Below, one piece after another: positions 14,355 to 14,837 of a DNA stretch of 14,837 bases (within the stretch, counting starts at the first letter, position 1; the number at the start of each line of letters is the position of its first letter). The notes under the pieces were generated by a model. The model had not been told where the DNA came from. It did no database searches and saw only the letters and a program-made list of their open reading frames with translations. The stretch is from contig JAKFFO010000146.1 in NCBI GenBank assembly GCA_036675035.1, positions 1 to 14,837 on the forward strand. Direction: 5' to 3'. Position numbers and translations under genes: made by a program. The stretch is from MESE01 sp036675035. GTDB lineage: Bacteria; Pseudomonadota; Gammaproteobacteria; Burkholderiales; Burkholderiaceae_D.

Positions 14355-14498
14355 ATGAGACAGATTCAGGAAGGATGGCTTGGAGCATTCGAACGCATGG
14401 TTAAGTCGGGCTCCATGATCGCCGGATTCAATAAGAAGCTTGATGTGCAGTTGAGAGAAAACTCGATTGAATCTTTTGAGGATCGAAGACCATCTTGA
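14355..14498 (+). CDS. Hypothetical 47-aa protein, doubtful
   Basis: The ORF reads MRQIQEGWLGAFERMVKSGS and goes on to a charged end EDRRPS. I do not recognise it. It looks helical and amphipathic, with no signal peptide, membrane segment or cysteine pair. It lies just downstream of a reasonable sigma70 promoter candidate, but has no Shine-Dalgarno sequence (GGGTTTCAAAA before ATG). It uses AGA three times, a codon rarely seen in the neighbouring genes, which argues against a native housekeeping gene. The frame is open further upstream to a GTG at 14259, but that would precede the promoter. The stretch 14175-14597 otherwise holds only the pilB promoter and a hairpin. Confidence 0.22.
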   Translation: MRQIQEGWLGAFERMVKSGSMIAGFNKKLDVQLRENSIESFEDRRPS

Positions 14499-14597
14499 TA
14501 CTCGCAATGCCACCGCTAACAATCCCGTATCGATACCAGCCAGCGTATGGTCGCCGCATTCAAACAGCCGACGCAAGGAGAATTGTATGGGTCGAAC

Positions 14598-14674
14598 TGG
14601 TCGGGGTGAGAGGATTCGAACCTCCGGCCTCTACGTCCCGAACGTAGCGCTCTACCAGGCTAAGCTACACCCCG
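14598..14674 (-). tRNA. tRNA-Pro, anticodon CGG
   Basis: The minus strand folds as a full cloverleaf of 77 nt including an encoded CCA (14598-14600) and discriminator A (14601). Acceptor arms are CGGGGTG and CACCCCG; the anticodon stem CTACG/CGTAG encloses TTCGGGA, giving anticodon CGG (14638-14640), which reads CCG proline codons. The T loop has GGTTCGAATCC. It lies 14 bp after the ispB stop. No clear terminator follows toward pilB, so the 3' end is probably set by RNase trimming. Confidence 0.97.
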
Positions 14675-14688
14675 ATTGCAGTGTTTGA

Positions 14689-14837
14689 TTAGTGATTGCG
14701 GGCCACTGCGAACGCGCATAATTCTAGCAAAGATTCCTTGAACTGACTATTTGGCAGATTCGAAATTGACGCCAATGCGCGTTGGGCTGCCGCCTCGGCC
14801 TGCAGCTTGGTATAGTCCAGCGCACCCGACGTCGTAA
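14689..14837 (-). CDS. ispB: Octaprenyl diphosphate synthase IspB, C-terminal 48 residues (5' truncated by window edge)
   Basis: The minus-strand frame reads TTSGALDYTKLQAEAAAQRA, continues to FKESLLELCAFAVARNH and stops with TAA at 14689-14691. This is the usual C-terminal helix region of all-trans polyprenyl diphosphate synthases, which make the side chain of ubiquinone; the GALDYT motif and the final LLELxxFAVxRxx stretch are the family marks. The aspartate-rich catalytic motifs lie outside the window. The chain length of the product cannot be read from this piece; octaprenyl is inferred from Betaproteobacteria making ubiquinone-8. Confidence 0.85.
   Translation of the reverse strand, partial: TTSGALDYTKLQAEAAAQRALASISNLPNSQFKESLLELCAFAVARNH
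14721..14749 (-). promoter_or_regulatory. Candidate promoter of tRNA-Pro inside ispB
   Basis: On the minus strand TAGTCA (14744-14749) and TAGAAT (14721-14726) are spaced by 17 bp; a TG one base upstream of the -10 makes it an extended box (TGCTAGAAT). The sequence just after it, TATGCGCG, resembles the GC-rich discriminator of stable-RNA promoters. A start near 14714 leaves about 40 nt of leader before the mature tRNA 5' end. Confidence 0.5.

Noticed and set aside
14349..14576. 75-codon minus-strand ORF antisense to the 47-codon ORF
   Set aside because: TTG start without a ribosome site and no recognisable family; it is the shadow frame of the plus-strand ORF or chance.
14587..14688. Plus-strand 33-codon ORF (MGRTGRGERIRTSGLYVPNV and on) with an AAGGAG six bases before its ATG
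   Set aside because: It is read from the opposite strand of tRNA-Pro; peptides with GERIRTSGLYVPN are a known false-gene pattern from antisense tRNA. The ribosome-site match is probably chance.
1..14837. Mobile elements, CRISPR arrays, prophage or defence genes
   Set aside because: No transposase, integrase, direct-repeat array or terminal inverted repeats were seen, and nearly all sequence is accounted for by conserved core genes.

Overview
This is an ordinary-looking chromosomal core region of a Betaproteobacterium, most likely from the order Burkholderiales, family Oxalobacteraceae (Herminiimonas/Janthinobacterium/Collimonas type). That placement is inferred from gene order and protein style: a peroxiredoxin gene followed by lpxC (the usual downstream edge of the beta-proteobacterial dcw cell-wall cluster), then dciA, an M23 peptidase, secA and argJ, then a DUF815 ATPase and mutT. 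These converge on a pilB-pilC-pilD-coaE-zapD-yacG run, with ispB and a tRNA-Pro behind it. I see no insertion sequence, phage gene, CRISPR array, toxin-antitoxin pair or defence gene.

Left part (1-5890). The 3' end of a peroxiredoxin gene ends at a strong intrinsic terminator. lpxC (lipid A synthesis) follows, with an extended -10 box so close to its ATG that the mRNA may be leaderless. dciA (replicative helicase loader, minus strand) converges on lpxC and is divergent from a membrane-anchored M23 peptidase. secA comes next; its 164-bp upstream region holds a terminator-like hairpin for the peptidase gene, an extended -10 promoter, and then a second hairpin plus T-run between that promoter and the secA start. 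secA ends at a textbook terminator.

Middle part (5891-8652). argJ (arginine biosynthesis), a DUF815 P-loop ATPase and a MutT-type Nudix hydrolase are all on the plus strand. The ATPase and mutT are bridged exactly by a 12-codon minicistron in frame with mutT. mutT converges with yacG.

Right part (8658-14837, minus strand). Transcription runs pilB > pilC > pilD > coaE > zapD > yacG. This is the type IV pilus extension ATPase, platform protein and prepilin peptidase, then dephospho-CoA kinase, the FtsZ-bundling protein ZapD and the gyrase inhibitor YacG. A sigma70-type promoter with an inverted repeat over its -10 and spacer precedes pilB. Between pilB and the tRNA lies a 423-bp region with no recognised gene; it holds the pilB promoter, a hairpin, and a possible plus-strand promoter with a 47-codon ORF. 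tRNA-Pro(CGG) lies 14 bp after the ispB stop and appears to have its own promoter inside the ispB 3' coding end.

I did not find a new multi-gene system. The points most worth a second look are small-scale: possible leaderless starts at lpxC and secA, a possible attenuator in the secA leader, the minicistron before mutT, the operator-like repeat at pilB, and the unassigned small ORF beside it.
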